Below, in pieces: positions 12,901 through 20,114 of a DNA stretch of 64,000 nucleotides. The notes beneath the pieces are model-generated. The model worked only from the letters and a program-made list of their open reading frames with translations, was not told where the DNA came from and made no database searches. Origin of the DNA: Bedellia somnulentella (Eukaryota > Arthropoda > Insecta > Lepidoptera > Bedelliidae); the NCBI GenBank assembly GCA_963576735.1, contig OY755190.1, positions 8,301,695-8,365,694 of the forward strand, given 5' to 3'. The position numbers were made by a program, and so were the translations under genes. Numbering within the stretch: position 1 is the stretch's first letter; every line of letters starts with the position of its first letter.

Positions 12901-15900
12901 CTGCAAGATCCAAAGATACTTTTGAGAGACAACCCACGCCGCAATTAGTTTAAAACCGGTTTGAAACCCGTTGCAGATCTGTTGCTTTAAAACCAGCGTG
13001 CAACTCGTGTCGGATTTCTCGAACTCGTGCTCGTGTTAAAGTAATTTCAAACCTTTGATTTCAAAATGATTTCGTTGCAGTTTCAACATGCGTTTCAACA
13101 TGTTTGCTGGCCCTTAGTTGCGTTTAGTCATGTGACAGTGAATTCGTCTTTTCCCGAGCTTTCGAGTGCATGAACAAATCCTTGGTTTTGGCTAAATTGG
13201 AGTATTACGGTTTAGACTTACATACAATAAATTGGTTTGATAGCTACCTTAACTCACGTTCCCAAATTGTTGAATTACACAGGAAAGGCCGAGACGGAGC
13301 ACAGTACTCCAACAACCTTCCTGTTCCTAGGGGTGCCCCCAAGGCTCTATATTGGCTCCGATTCTTTTCATAATATATACAGCTGATATAGTTAAATGTA
13401 TTAAGAATAGTCACTTCCCTATGTTTGACGATGGTTTACAAATATATATCTCAATGCCACCCAATAAAATTGAAAGTTTGAACTCAGATCTAAATAGGAT
13501 ACAGGAATGGTCTGTGCAAAATTCACTGGCACTTAAACCATCTAAATCAAAATATTTAATACTCGGCAGTAAACATCAGTAAAATAAAGTCAAAGGGATG
13601 AAGCCTGTTTTAAAAATTGGAAACGAGGAGATGGAGAAAGTAGATGAGGCACGTAATCTTGGTCTTATATTTGACAGTAACATGAAATTTGAAAGTTACA
13701 TCATTAGTACTATACAGAACTGTTTTTATCGCCTGAAAGTCTTGTACAGAATAATACACGGAAATTGAAATTGCTTTGTGCGAATCTCTTGTACTGAGCA
13801 AACTTAATTACGGCGACGTAGTATATGGTCCTTGACTCCTAGCTCGATCTCAAAAACTGACTCAAAATGATTGCGCCCAATTTGCTTTGACATACCACCG
13901 CGTACACACGTTTCGCCTTACTTAAGAAGCAATAAACTTTTTAACTTAGAATCTGGAAGAAAACTTTACTTGGCAACGCGTTTGTTCGGTGTAGTTAAAA
14001 TCAAGTGACCAAAATACCTTTATTATAAGTAATTATTATATAGGTATTATATTATATCAAGGAACGTTTCAGAATATAAAACTAGAGGACATACATATTA
14101 GCTGATTACGCCGAAACATCATACGACGGCTTTTAGAGGAAGCTTTAGGTTTGCAACCTCAAAGTGCTGGAACGATTTACCACCACCCCTTCGCGATATT
14201 GTTTTACTGAATAGCTTTAAGCGTGAATAGAAGCGACACTGTGCCTTTGAGCCTGTGTAATCTTCCTCCTGCCCTCTCTCATTGGTCATCCTCTTCCTAA
14301 ATATACCATTGTATATAAATATAAACATAACATAACATTAACGTTCACGCCGAATATCCCCGAGAGGGTTGGCAGAGGTACTAATACTTCTGAACATCAC
14401 GTGACTTTGTCACCTGGTGTTCAGAGTACCCACGATTTGCATGGACAGTGTACTCACGTGATAGGGGGCAGGCCTATCGCCGTTGTTGTACAAATACACT
14501 GTCACATGACTAAGTACAACTCAGCCATTTGGGTTTTTTCACGATGTTTTCCCTCACCGTTAACAACCATGATAAATAAACCACACTTATGTCTTTAGAA
14601 AATACAAATTGGTGTAGGTCCGACCCGGGATTTGAACATTGCACGTCAACCGGTGTTCTACCCACTGAGCTATCACGTCGTTTATAAATATCTAACTATA
14701 ATATTATACTGCCATACGCACTTATCTGTTTTATTACCACTCTCGTATTTATACGTATATGTTTATATTCCTATGTTTTTCTTAAGCATATTTTTATACA
14801 TATCTATAAAGTTTAAATTTACTCGAACATTTTACCAATGTACAGTTGTTTTTTTTTATAGTGGTTTTATCTATATTTGATTTTTGTTTGAAATAAATTA
14901 GGAAATAAGCTTTAAGGGCGTCCCCCGAAAAGATGAGAACCTTGAAACGGCATTTGGGCTTCCCCCTGCCGTTTCCTCACCTTTAATCAAACTCGTAAAA
15001 TAAGCCATCTAGTGACTCACTAGTAACTATTATAAATAACCATAAATTAAGCGCCATCTACGGAAATAGTCTCGTACTACTTTGTAGAATCGCTACGTGC
15101 GTATTGATATTACAATTATGTCTCGCTTGGATGAATATAATAATTTAAAAATAAAATAACTAAAACAAAAATTTTAATTTCACATAACTATTTTTATGAC
15201 ACCTTCGGAATATAGGAGGGGAATATGTCGAGAAGAAAACTCGTGATAGTGGGTTTCAGGTGACACCAAGTAAAAGGGGATTATGTTATTCTTAGCCGAC
15301 AAAACAAATTGTTCGTGGATGGCAGTAGAAATAACGTAGTGTGCTATTATCGCAACGTCCAAAAATCACACTTGAATAAAAAATCGGCATAAATTATAAA
15401 ACAGGAGAAAGCATTTAGTAAATACTACCACTCGCCTCTTATGTACACCCACCGGAAGAAATGGGGTAGTGTTATTCTAAGTCGACACTACACAGCAATA
15501 ATATATAATTCATAATAATAAATCAAAAATATATACTTGGTTATAGTTTCTTGTCCACTGGCGCCACTGTGCCACGGTTCACTTCAGCTCTTCGTATTAT
15601 TTTAGTTATTAGTTGTTTTTACGCATAATTCAGTGTCATTTTTACATCAGTGATAAAATATAACTTAAACTCGCATCTGAGTTAAAAATCTAAGTGAAAT
15701 AACCAGTGATTAAATAAAAAAAGGAAAATTACGTTAAACACAAACACCGCTTTTACTAATAAAATATAACATCTGTGAGAGTGATATATGGATCAAAAGA
15801 AGTTTTGGACTATACTGAATAAAACGTTTGTAAATATTTACCTCAAATTCAGTGCTATGAAGAAGTGATTTGGTTATAACCTCTTCTATTTTGTATAACC

Positions 15901-15964
15901 GTTAATTATGATGAATCACTTTTTAATTTGTTGAGAAGCGCCACCTAGCCCCAGACGCCGAAAC

Positions 15965-16017
<53 letters not shown>

Positions 16018-17460
16018 ATATATATATATCACAAATGAATCATTCAGTCATTTTACACATTTTATGTTACAACTTTTCTTACATATCTGTATGTACTACT
16101 GTTTTTTGTATCTTCTGTGGATGTCTGTTATTGGCTTTTTCATTGTATTTATCTAATTGTAACTTACATGTTTATGTGCTGTTGATGTCCCTAATAAAAT
16201 AAAATAAAATAAAATAAATAAAAAAAAAAAAGCGCGGGAAGCGGCAAGCAGCTCTATTACAGAAAAATTCGACACAAGCTCTGCGCATGAAGGCTAACAG
16301 CCATCTGCCGCCCCGTTCTCCGCACAGGGACCCGCTAAAGATTGACATTGAAATTTAGGGAAAATGCTTTATAACTCCATAATTAGGCTGAAAAGACTAA
16401 AAATTATTCATACAGATGATAGATTACTCAGTTGTCTACGCAAATATTACGTAATCGATAACATATATGCAGTATTCTGACAGCAATATCAGACTTTACG
16501 ATAAAAAAGTCCCCCACAAATTATTATTTTTCTTAGTCGATTATTATCGAAAACGAAATATGAACCGTCATTATTGAAGAAAAGATATGGAACTTGAACA
16601 TATATTTTATTTAGAGTGTGATTGTTTCATTGAGCGGATTTCATTGAGTTTGAAAACTACCAAAATCAGTGAAATTTTCGATTTTAGAGGGAGGCCCTTA
16701 ACCATATATGAAGTAGGTTTCTTTCCTTTTTTCTGTTACAGTTTTTGTTTCTTTTTATTTTATTTTTGCCATATATATTAGTTAGTATGTAGTAGATATA
16801 AGTTAGAGGTGTTGGCTGAAAACCAGCGTACTCAGCGTTTGTGTCTTGCGAGACTTGCGCTGGGTACATTTTATGCTGGGCCAAGACCTTTTTGGTATCA
16901 TCACCGATTGTATTTAACTGTTAATTACTGTTTATAAGTTTGTTTTTAATACCAAATACACATTTTACTTACTTACTAACCGGCGATATGCCTGCCCTCT
17001 ATTACATGTGTATACCTTCCGAGCCAAACATGGGTATTCTTAAAAGTACTTCTGTCAGTTGTCAGTGTAGTTACTTGGGAGGACATACGGCGTGAACGCT
17101 TAAGTCCGGAGAGTATGAGAAAATTATTACGAGTACTTCATTAAATAGCTGAGTTTTCGACGCAAATCGAGAAGTTTTGATCGTACTTATTTGCCCGTAT
17201 ATATTTTATTTTTGCGTATAATTTATTTAGCTTAGCGGATATCTTTAAGGTTTAAGATTTTCAACATAATTTTTTGCCTCCAGTCTATCGGCGTGCCATG
17301 GTCGTTCACACTAGAGCTACCCAGTCTTGGGTATCAATTCCAAGTGCCGCCGGACTTTATGCCGAAAATCAATGAAGAAACGTGGAGAGGATTGGCTGTC
17401 ACTGCACGATATGCTGCTGCCTTCTACAAACAAAGGAACGTTACTAGTTCTGAATTTTAA
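819..17460 (+). CDS. M14 zinc metallocarboxypeptidase (carboxypeptidase A/B type), five exons, 5' end outside window
   Basis: Secreted digestive-type carboxypeptidase that removes C-terminal residues from peptides using one zinc ion. Exons 819-995, 6410-6550, 9730-9959, 11079-11271 and 17284-17460 all have AG acceptors, and each of the four internal junctions has a GT donor (gtgagt, gtaagt, gtgagc, gtttgt). They join in frame to 305 residues plus TAA, about the length of an M14 catalytic domain. Visible catalytic residues: HARE (zinc His and Glu plus substrate Arg), the ERLWRR arginine (Arg127 of bovine CPA), GVDANRNFD (Asn144/Arg145), HSHGS (third zinc ligand), the Tyr of VLYGTSGS (Tyr248) and the FTLELP glutamate (Glu270). 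The Cys pair in TSCIG and DPCSN matches the family disulfide. The specificity position equivalent to CPA Ile255 reads Gln (SGSAQDY), unlike A-type (hydrophobic) or B-type (Asp). The signal peptide and propeptide are missing from the window. The introns are packed with transposons. Confidence 0.93.
1110..1240 (-). mobile_element. Helitron-like 3' end fragment
   Basis: Reads ctagctttttgcccgcgac on the + strand, the reverse complement of the widespread lepidopteran Helitron end gcgggcaa...ctag. No replicase coding is visible, so it is non-autonomous or truncated. Lies in the first intron. Confidence 0.5.
1246..1402 (+). repeat. SINE-like repeat family B, partial
   Basis: Shares gaggctttttaagtgattgt, tggtgaccatcacc, ttccaaaagtggatgaag and tagccgttagtatatactc with about fifteen other copies in the window. 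In complete copies the family runs from gtgtagtgtcggcttagaat to gccgtgagtatatgtatg, with a (TATG)n tail. I see no tRNA promoter boxes, so calling it a SINE rests on size, tail and copy number. Confidence 0.6.
1710..2312. mobile_element. MITE, 603 bp, with CAGGGTGATT-type inverted ends and TATA target duplication
   Basis: The left end caggatgattacggggtcg matches the reverse complement of the right end (cgaccccgaaatcaccctg) with two mismatches, and both ends are flanked by TATA (1706-1709, 2313-2316). There is no transposase inside. A second internal inverted pair (ggtcaccctact near 1849 and agtagggtgacc near 2165) suggests a compound structure. TA/TATA target use points towards the Tc1/mariner group, but the family is unassigned. 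Confidence 0.7.
2370..2455 (-). repeat. tRNA-derived SINE head
   Basis: On the - strand there is a box-A-like segment (gtggcgtagtggtataac) and a box-B-like segment (cccgggttcgtatctc), spaced too far apart for a real tRNA and with no cloverleaf. Related heads occur near 19500 and 11970. Confidence 0.5.
2506..2612 (+). pseudogene. Fragment of a LINE reverse transcriptase
   Basis: Reads QGSHVGPQFFNVFINDI then LLFADDIKI before a stop: reverse-transcriptase motif B (QGS..GP..FN..INDI) and the catalytic FADD motif C in their usual order and spacing. Only about 36 codons survive, and the fold-back element at 2614 follows at once. Related in style to the LINEs at 13160 and 60555. Confidence 0.75.
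2614..3206. mobile_element. Fold-back element with ~200-bp inverted arms
   Basis: About 2614-2822 is the reverse complement of about 3000-3206 with only scattered mismatches. Both arms carry ttttaacaaaaagaaaac, gaaaacaaccg-like and actaaaaagtacg segments. The ~180-bp centre (gtatttcgcacttcatatac onwards) has no ORF. It sits immediately after the LINE fragment. I did not find a convincing target duplication. Confidence 0.7.
3408..3580 (-). repeat. SINE family A, partial, tail side
   Basis: Diverged copy of the most abundant SINE in the window: gctcacgccg, gcagaggtagtaatacttctg, atcacgtga, cctgttgttcagagtaccc and gcaggcctatcggcg in family order. It lacks the tRNA-like head. Confidence 0.7.
3585..4090. 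repeat. Two diverged direct copies of an unassigned repeat
   Basis: cagtcccctcgatttcctgg...ccatcatcagatcctgg near 3590 recurs as gggtcccctcaatttctcc...ccatcatcagaccctg near 3887, each followed by catggtac. The block ends with ttttttgaagtcggtt, a tail frequent in lepidopteran repeats. No coding is visible. Confidence 0.5.
4093..5338. mobile_element. Inverted-repeat DNA element, 1.25 kb, TA target duplication
   Basis: About 4093-4273 is the reverse complement of about 5158-5338 (both contain aagttaaacggttttattat and atgcatagactagactaaaa-type stretches). TA flanks both ends (4091-4092, 5339-5340). The interior carries two direct copies of a ~57-bp segment (from about 4513 and 4837, containing tttgatgtttaacattttaa). 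There is no transposase ORF, so the element is non-autonomous. Confidence 0.75.
5753..6113. repeat. Minisatellite, three tandem units of 118-120 bp
   Basis: ccatctt recurs at 5753, 5873, 5991 and 6109. Each unit repeats ttgtattctac, tcatttgataccca, ttgatggga and tatccgccattttgtag in order. A partial unit precedes it near 5712. It lies inside the first visible intron. Confidence 0.85.
6250..6323 (+). mobile_element. Helitron-like 3' terminus
   Basis: Contains atcacgtgttacgctttc then gggtcagctagt, the same terminal sequence as the fuller elements ending near 8996, 20886 and 34000. The upstream part is not resolved. Confidence 0.5.
6410..6550 (+). CDS. Carboxypeptidase exon with NPDGYEYTHTN motif
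   Basis: Acceptor aaatgcag before GTG ACA ACT CCA; donor gtaagt after AAT. It encodes 47 codons, phase 0-0, ending DWIFLPVVNPDGYEYTHTN. This is the conserved strand and loop between the HxxE zinc motif and substrate Arg127 in M14 enzymes. Confidence 0.93.
6575..6680 (-). mobile_element. Helitron-like fragment
   Basis: Reverse complement contains gatgaaccgatctggctgaa, aattgttcgagaggtagctt and gtgcgaagccagggctgac, matching the body of the element near 57940 and the generic Helitron end. Non-coding. Confidence 0.55.
6700..7470. other. Intron 2 sequence, nothing recognised
   Basis: AT-rich, with no tRNA boxes, RT motifs or TIRs that I can support. A short open frame at 7144-7347 (-) has no recognisable motif. 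Confidence 0.4.
7480..8735 (-). mobile_element. 5'-truncated Jockey-like LINE
   Basis: Holds the RT C-terminal half and a 3' UTR on the - strand, ending in an AATAAA-like A/T-rich tail near 7480 (reverse complement of tcatttatttcaaaataaaa). The 5' end is cut within the RT domain near 8700-8735, typical of incomplete target-primed reverse transcription. It sits in intron 2 of the carboxypeptidase, opposite in orientation to the gene. Confidence 0.85.
7652..8695 (-). CDS. LINE reverse transcriptase, C-terminal 347 codons, uninterrupted
   Basis: Motif B GVPQGSILGPFLFLVYINDL lies near residues 23-42 and catalytic motif C VLFADDT near 54-60. The Jockey-type downstream region follows (FLGITLDSKLQW, YSYFHSVMSYGILLWG, LQKRAIRAIYNL). 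Fingers and motif A are missing because the copy is truncated, so the product would be inactive alone. No stops or frameshifts in over 1 kb suggest a young insertion. Confidence 0.85.
   Translation of the reverse strand: MKHGPKPLYVSSKTISSGTHVKMGVPQGSILGPFLFLVYINDLPFMVEKMSEIVLFADDTSLVFDVERNNQNIDEVNNTVSQIQTWFASNNLVLNGKKTKCIKFVLPNVRCVDNEIILNNEKLVFSDNTVFLGITLDSKLQWGPHISSLAGRLSSAAYAVRKIRHLTDVQTARLVYYSYFHSVMSYGILLWGRAADVGSIFILQKRAIRAIYNLRSRDSLRELFKTINIMTLPCQYIYENIMYVRKNQASFVKNCDRHIRNLRDNNKISVPKYRLSKVNTSFMGLCVKMYNKIPEDILNLTETKFKAAVKRNLSSKAYYNVNDYINDEVAWCHQGSVQDVSGLTPKL
8736..8996 (+). mobile_element. Non-autonomous Helitron-like element
   Basis: Starts ctattaatattataaatgtg, continues with aaagtttagatgtttg, ttttatcccggaaaaattt and cgcctgattgaac, and ends tacgaagtctgtcgggtcag ctagt. 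The same order recurs at 20640-20886 and 33502-34000. A CTAGT end without TIRs fits Helitrons. Confidence 0.75.
8998..9285 (-). repeat. SINE-like family B copy
   Basis: ggctataaatcc, ccatttttggaagtcgatt, gtctccaaccgcatcgc, gaagaaatggggtagtg and ttttaagccgacac occur in family order. Diverged internally by GATGA-rich sequence. Confidence 0.65.
9345..9604 (-). repeat. SINE-like family B copy, near full length
   Basis: Begins with (CATA)n-like tail sequence (catacatgcatgcatatac), then tcacggctataaatccctg, agccacttttggaagttgat, gggtctccaaccacatcgcc, agtcgcctcttacgatcac and attctaagccgacactacac. One of the best copies for defining the family. Confidence 0.75.
9730..9959 (+). CDS. Carboxypeptidase exon with ERLWRR and GVDANRNFD
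   Basis: Acceptor tatttgcag, donor AG|gtgagc, phase 0 to 2. It carries the Arg127-equivalent at its first residues (ERLWRRTRS), the Asn144/Arg145 pair in GVDANRNFD, and the two cysteines TSCIG and DPCSN. It ends VYVNVH plus two bases of Ser. Confidence 0.93.
10294..10465 (+). repeat. tRNA-derived SINE family C copy flanked by a perfect 27-bp inverted repeat
   Basis: Box A (tggctcagttggcagagc) and box B (gggttcgattcccgcc) form a tRNA-like head at 10321-10381, followed by the family tail (ccccaaatgaggttttcatg). The body start taaataaaggaaag...cgaca (10294-10320) is the exact reverse complement of 10382-10408. Not a functional tRNA: the 3' acceptor stem is absent and the tail is the repeat body. 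Confidence 0.75.
10615..10770 (+). repeat. tRNA-derived SINE family C, second copy
   Basis: Repeats the same head (gtggctcagttggcagagcg, gcgggttcgattcacgcc) and tail (ccccaaatgaggttttcatg) about 300 bp downstream of the first copy and in the same orientation. The left inverted arm is diverged (agaaataaaggatag). Confidence 0.75.
11079..11271 (+). CDS. Carboxypeptidase exon with third zinc ligand HSHGS
   Basis: Acceptor tgttacag, donor gtttgt after CAG, phase 2 to 0. It completes the Ser codon split from the previous exon, giving VNVHSHGSYMLFPYG with the zinc His. It then carries LVLYGTSGSAQDYAQ with the Tyr248-equivalent and a Gln at the position of CPA Ile255. The exon is markedly GC-rich. 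Confidence 0.93.
11335..11612 (+). repeat. SINE-C fragment joined to a LINE 3' end
   Basis: 11338-11405 has ttgttcatgaaaacct and gtgtcgaaattttctttcct, pieces of family C. 11500-11612 has ggcgataagtccgccttgtg then gcaataaagtgttcaaataa, a common lepidopteran LINE 3' UTR with tail. Confidence 0.55.
11775..11969 (+). repeat. LINE 3' UTR ending in (ATCT)n
   Basis: ctaactgaaaaccagtgttt and cataaataaacgagttatct, followed by six units of atct (11946-11969). A related 3' end occurs at 16795-16975. No coding part remains. Confidence 0.5.
12055..12235 (-). repeat. tRNA-derived SINE family C, minus copy, next to a tRNA-like fragment
   Basis: Contains the reverse-complement head (gatctgccaactgagctatg, gcaggactcgaaactacgac) and a tail starting taataatgcccacatgagg. 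Just upstream, 11972-12015 (cacggagtcaggcgtgg, ttaaatcccgggtcagg) is part of another tRNA-like SINE head. Confidence 0.6.
12311..12869 (+). mobile_element. Deleted PIF/Harbinger-type transposon
   Basis: Inverted ends ggcccagcacac and gtgctgagcc, extending into aaacgcaactgcaac-like subterminal sequence. TAA flanks both sides (12308-12310, 12870-12872), as expected for the 3-bp TWA targets of PIF/Harbinger. A relic coding start is visible: MSSSSDEEVLVLEKE from 12466, then after a one-base shift RRKRRSMWLHPYIEKNINC, which resembles the N-terminus of PIF/Harbinger transposases. The catalytic DDE domain is deleted. Confidence 0.75.
12873..13113. mobile_element. Second PIF/Harbinger MITE, abutting the first
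   Basis: Begins ggcccagcacactaggtgaa and ends aacatgtttgctggccc, the inverted end. The left flank is the TAA shared with the previous element; the right flank is TTA. The internal match to the first element includes gaaacgcaaaactgc and the ttgcagatctgttgc region. Confidence 0.7.
13160..14322 (+). pseudogene. Degraded LINE, reverse transcriptase C-terminal half
   Basis: MNKSLVLAKLEYYGLDLHTI then SYLNSRSQIVEL, followed by a frameshift into APILFIIYTADIV and MFDDGLQIY. Motif C has decayed from FADD to MFDD. QEWSVQNSLALKPSKSKYLI and NLGLIFDSNMKF follow, and a final block around 14135-14200 resembles the LINE C-terminus (NDLPPPLRDI in one frame). Several stops and frameshifts are present; it is 5'-truncated and the 3' end abuts a SINE-A tail. 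Confidence 0.75.
14324..14680 (-). repeat. SINE family A, full-length copy with tRNA-like head and (TTATG)n tail
   Basis: Read on the - strand, the head is cgacgtgatagctcagtggg (box A) and a box B around gttcaaatcccgggtcgg. The body follows with gtgtggtttatttatcatgg, cagtgtactcacg and ccaaccctctcgggg, ending gttatgttatg. This copy helps define the family and its polarity. Confidence 0.75.
14690..15960. other. Intron 4 sequence, mostly unassigned
   Basis: One partial family-B copy is visible at about 15430-15495 (cgcctcttatgtacacccac, attctaagtcgacactacac), with a weak trace near 15225-15320. Around 14912 ttaagggcgtcccccgaaaa echoes 4397-4415. No exon or RT motif was found. Confidence 0.45.
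15964..16030. repeat. (AT)n microsatellite
   Basis: Near-pure alternating TA/AT over about 60 bp, interrupted by single C bases. Confidence 0.95.
16040..16225 (+). repeat. LINE-type 3' end with (AAAAT)n tail
   Basis: T-rich 3' UTR-like sequence ending cctaataaaataaaataaaa and an A run. No coding part remains. A different 3' UTR with ggctgaaaaccagcg follows at 16795-16975. Confidence 0.5.
16979..17095 (+). repeat. SINE family A, diverged fragment
   Basis: accggcgatatgcctgccct, aaacatgggtattc and ggcgtgaacgctt keep the order of the SINE-A 3' half, about 190 bp before the last carboxypeptidase exon. Confidence 0.5.
17284..17460 (+). CDS. Carboxypeptidase last exon with catalytic glutamate
   Basis: Acceptor tttgcctccag, then TCT ATC GGC GTG CCA in phase 0, continuing directly from the exon ending at 11271. 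It encodes SIGVPWSFTLELPSLGYQF, with the Glu270-equivalent in FTLELP, then PPDFMPKINEETWRG and a short tail ending SSEF and TAA. The ETW motif and length after Glu270 match the M14 C-terminus. A 6-kb intron separates it from the previous exon. Confidence 0.93.
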   Translation, partial: SIGVPWSFTLELPSLGYQFQVPPDFMPKINEETWRGLAVTARYAAAFYKQRNVTSSEF

Positions 17461-17507
17461 ACGCTGTGGATTTTTAATGCATTGTTATAGTAGTTGTATA
17501 AAATGTG

Positions 17508-17513
17508 ATTAAA
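17508..17513 (+). promoter_or_regulatory. Candidate polyadenylation signal ATTAAA
   Basis: The common AATAAA variant, 48 bp after the carboxypeptidase stop codon. No other signal is closer. Confidence 0.4.
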
Positions 17514-17662
17514 TATAAAGTAAATTATATTTGTTTACATATATTTTTCGGTATTGTAAAGAATGGTTGGTGATGAAGATCCATACGTGGGACGAGATAC
17601 CTTTACCTGACCCCAAATCCTTAGGTTTTTTTAATAACTCTCTTTAATGAAAGGATAAACAA

Positions 17663-17945
17663 ACAAAAGTTTTTTTTTTGATTTAGCAAGGATCGAACCT
17701 GCGGCCTCCGGGCATACGCCCCCGGCGCTCTGGCTCTGCCAATTTTGAGCTCTAATGTCATTTGGCTACTAGTGCGAAATTCTTAATTCCTTTGTTTCTT
17801 TAACACTTTTTAAGCAGTGTTAACAGAGCGACGGAAGCATATACTCGGACGTCATGGGTTCGATCCCAGCTCGTGTCGAAATTTTTCTTTCCTTTATGTA
17901 TTAGTGATATTCCCCACATGAGGTTTTCATGAACAAAAACATTCA
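17663..17945. repeat. Two SINE family C copies in inverted orientation
   Basis: 17663-17770 is a minus copy (aaggatcgaacctgcggcct, gctctggctctgccaa). 17815-17945 is a plus copy (acagagcgacggaagc, gggttcgatcccagctcgtg, cccacatgaggttttcatg). Neither folds as a functional tRNA. Confidence 0.6.
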
Positions 17946-17949
17946 ATAT

Positions 17950-18480
17950 ACATACATACATATACTCACGCCTTATAAATCCCTTGAAGGGGCAGCCAGA
18001 GCTAGGGAATCAGAAATTCCTCAGCCACTTTTGGAAAAACATTCAAATTATTCTTATTTTAATTCATATTTAAATTATAATTATCTTTAATGATACTCGG
18101 GCTTCCCTTCTTTGGGATTTATAGCCGTGGGTTTATTAATATTGTATATCCCACCAAAATCATTCTGTAAAAAAGATAGAATTTAAAAGGATTCGCGGTG
18201 ACGGGTCTTTAACCGGTATTAAGGTTTCCACGCAATTCAAATAACTTAGCAGTTAAGAACATGCATACATATTATAATAAGAGATTATAATAAGAGGCGA
18301 CTAAGGGTATTGGGGCTTTTAAGGGATTTTTGGGTGATGTGGTTGGAGACCCATCACCAAAAACCTTTATTTCACCATCTTTTCCCCACGCAACTTCCAA
18401 AAGTGGCTGAGGGATTTCTGATTCCCTAGCTCTGGTTACCCCTTCAAGGGATTCATAGCCGTGAGTATATGTATGTATGT
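17950..18480. repeat. Facing pieces of SINE-like family B
   Basis: 17950-18025 is a minus-sense piece (catacatacatatactcac, agccacttttgg). 18295-18480 is a plus-sense piece (gaggcgactaagggtattgg, ttggagacccatcacc, tagccgtgagtatatgtatg). Together they form an imperfect inverted repeat around a ~270-bp spacer. Confidence 0.65.
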
Positions 18481-18482
18481 AT

Positions 18483-19345
18483 CCTAACAGCCCATATACG
18501 TCCCCACCAAGGGGCTGGAGCCTACCCTATATAGGGTGATTAGGCCTCCACGCTGGCCAATAGGCTATTTGACTGTATTAAAAATATAAATTTCTTTTAT
18601 TTCATTAGTCTTAATATTTCTTTTTTGGAGCAATTTGTAATAATGCAAGATAAAATAATGCATTATTTCACTATAATCCGTCTTCTAAAATAAGTATTTT
18701 TGATACAACTGTCACGTGACTAAAAACGAACGTGATTGGCTATTTCTATAATTTATTTATTATATATAAATAAGTATTGATAACAAAACAATTATATATC
18801 AGTTGTAATATGGATAATTTATACAGATGAAATTAAGTAAGTTAAATGAATTGTATTGTCATTCCCACCAGACAAACACTACAAGATTACAAAATATGCA
18901 TAGAGATTTTAGGAAATAATGTTAACAATATTTTATTATAATAAAATAGACCTAAATAAGATACTTACTTTTCAAGGTTAAATATACGTAAATTAATAAT
19001 ATATAAGATAATTATGAATGAAAGATAATATAATGACGTAGATTGCACATAAACAGACTGTGTTTCGCTTCGCTCATTGGTGTTTAATGCGGAATTGACG
19101 TCATTTGTGCTACAGCCGCCATATTACTTAAAGTCGCGTTTTCGCGGCACATTTGAAAATTGCATTTTCTTTTTCGATTTTTTTAATAAAATAGCTAAAA
19201 TGAAGACAGAAAAATATTTTTTAGGGCTCCTTATAAACGAATTAACATGGTAAGACAGTTTACAAAACTTAGTCAAATAGCCTATTGTGGGTTGGCAGGC
19301 TAACGACTACTACCTTAATAGTAGCCGGGACCGACGGCTTAGCAT
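18483..19345 (+). mobile_element. Lepidopteran interspersed repeat split by a 720-bp MITE (18563-19282)
   Basis: The host repeat reads aacagcccatatacgtcccc...cctccacgctggcc and resumes as gtgggttggcaggctaacg. The insert begins ggctatttgact and ends agtcaaatagcc, a perfect 12-bp inverted end, with TA on both sides (18561-18562, 19283-19284). The insert has no ORF of note. Confidence 0.75.
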
Positions 19346-19439
19346 TTCTTATATAGCATTCTTATCATCTTAATTTTTCTGATAATCAGGTGATTCAAGC
19401 CTGCAAGATCATTCCAGTCTGGGTTAAATCTTAATAATT

Positions 19440-19540
19440 AAATTTGTGAGTTTAATCCCCCGTCACCCCAGGAATCGAACCCGAGAACTCCGTATTTGAA
19501 GTCAAGCGCCTGAAGTTAACCGCACCACCACGGAGTCAGT
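19440..19540 (-). repeat. tRNA-derived SINE head
   Basis: The reverse complement carries actccgtggtggtgcggtta (box-A-like) and tctcgggttcgattcctgg (box B). Preceded by a diverged body (ctgataatcaggtgattcaa). Confidence 0.55.
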
Positions 19541-19554
19541 ATATTTACATAGCC

Positions 19555-20110
19555 GTTAGTAAATCCCTAGAAGGCGTAGCTAGTGCTTAAGAATAATAAA
19601 ATCCTCAAACACTTTTAAGTTATAAGGAGATAAGATTGGTTTGCACCCCTTATATAGTAAAGTGCGCTTAGAACGTCGTAAGGTGACAGAAAATATAGGC
19701 AAATTTAAAAGGACAGCTGATACTTCCTCCTCTTCAGCGATATGCAACATATCGTTTCATCTCTACATTATTCATTTGTGATTATTAGCATTGATCTCTA
19801 CAATTTATTGGATCATTTCAAATAACCATTACGCTCGTGTTTTTCCGAATTAGTTTGCAATAATAATGGAACAGAAATCAATAACACCAGACATAAACCT
19901 ATAAACGATTGATTAATAATAGTACAATTTATCAACAATATAATCTCTCGGAAACTCATAAAATAGCTCAGTTAATCCTCGCTTTAACTAGAATCCGTAT
20001 TGAGTTATTTGTAGTTATTATTTGGTTGTGAAATATGTGGATTTGGTGTTATTTTGTGATGGGATTAGCAATTGCTGTTGAAGGTGGTAAACATGATATT
20101 TATACTGGGT
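19555..20110. other. Unassigned intergenic DNA
   Basis: The first ~90 bp are a faint family-B piece (tagccgttagtaaatccc). The remainder shows no coding, tRNA boxes or TIRs that I can support. Confidence 0.4.
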
Positions 20111-20114
20111 AAAA

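Larger units (their letters stand above)
12235..13152 (+). repeat. SINE family A copy split by two PIF/Harbinger-type elements
   Basis: 12235-12310 carries tgtgtggttaatttatcatg and ggaaaaacatcgtg. The family sequence resumes at 13117 with tttagtcatgtgacagtg. The gap between the two halves is exactly the pair of TIR elements 12311-12869 and 12873-13113. Confidence 0.7.

Noticed and set aside
16587..16781. 64-codon hydrophobic open frame in intron 4
   Set aside because: Phe-rich low-complexity translation of T-rich DNA; no splice or family support.
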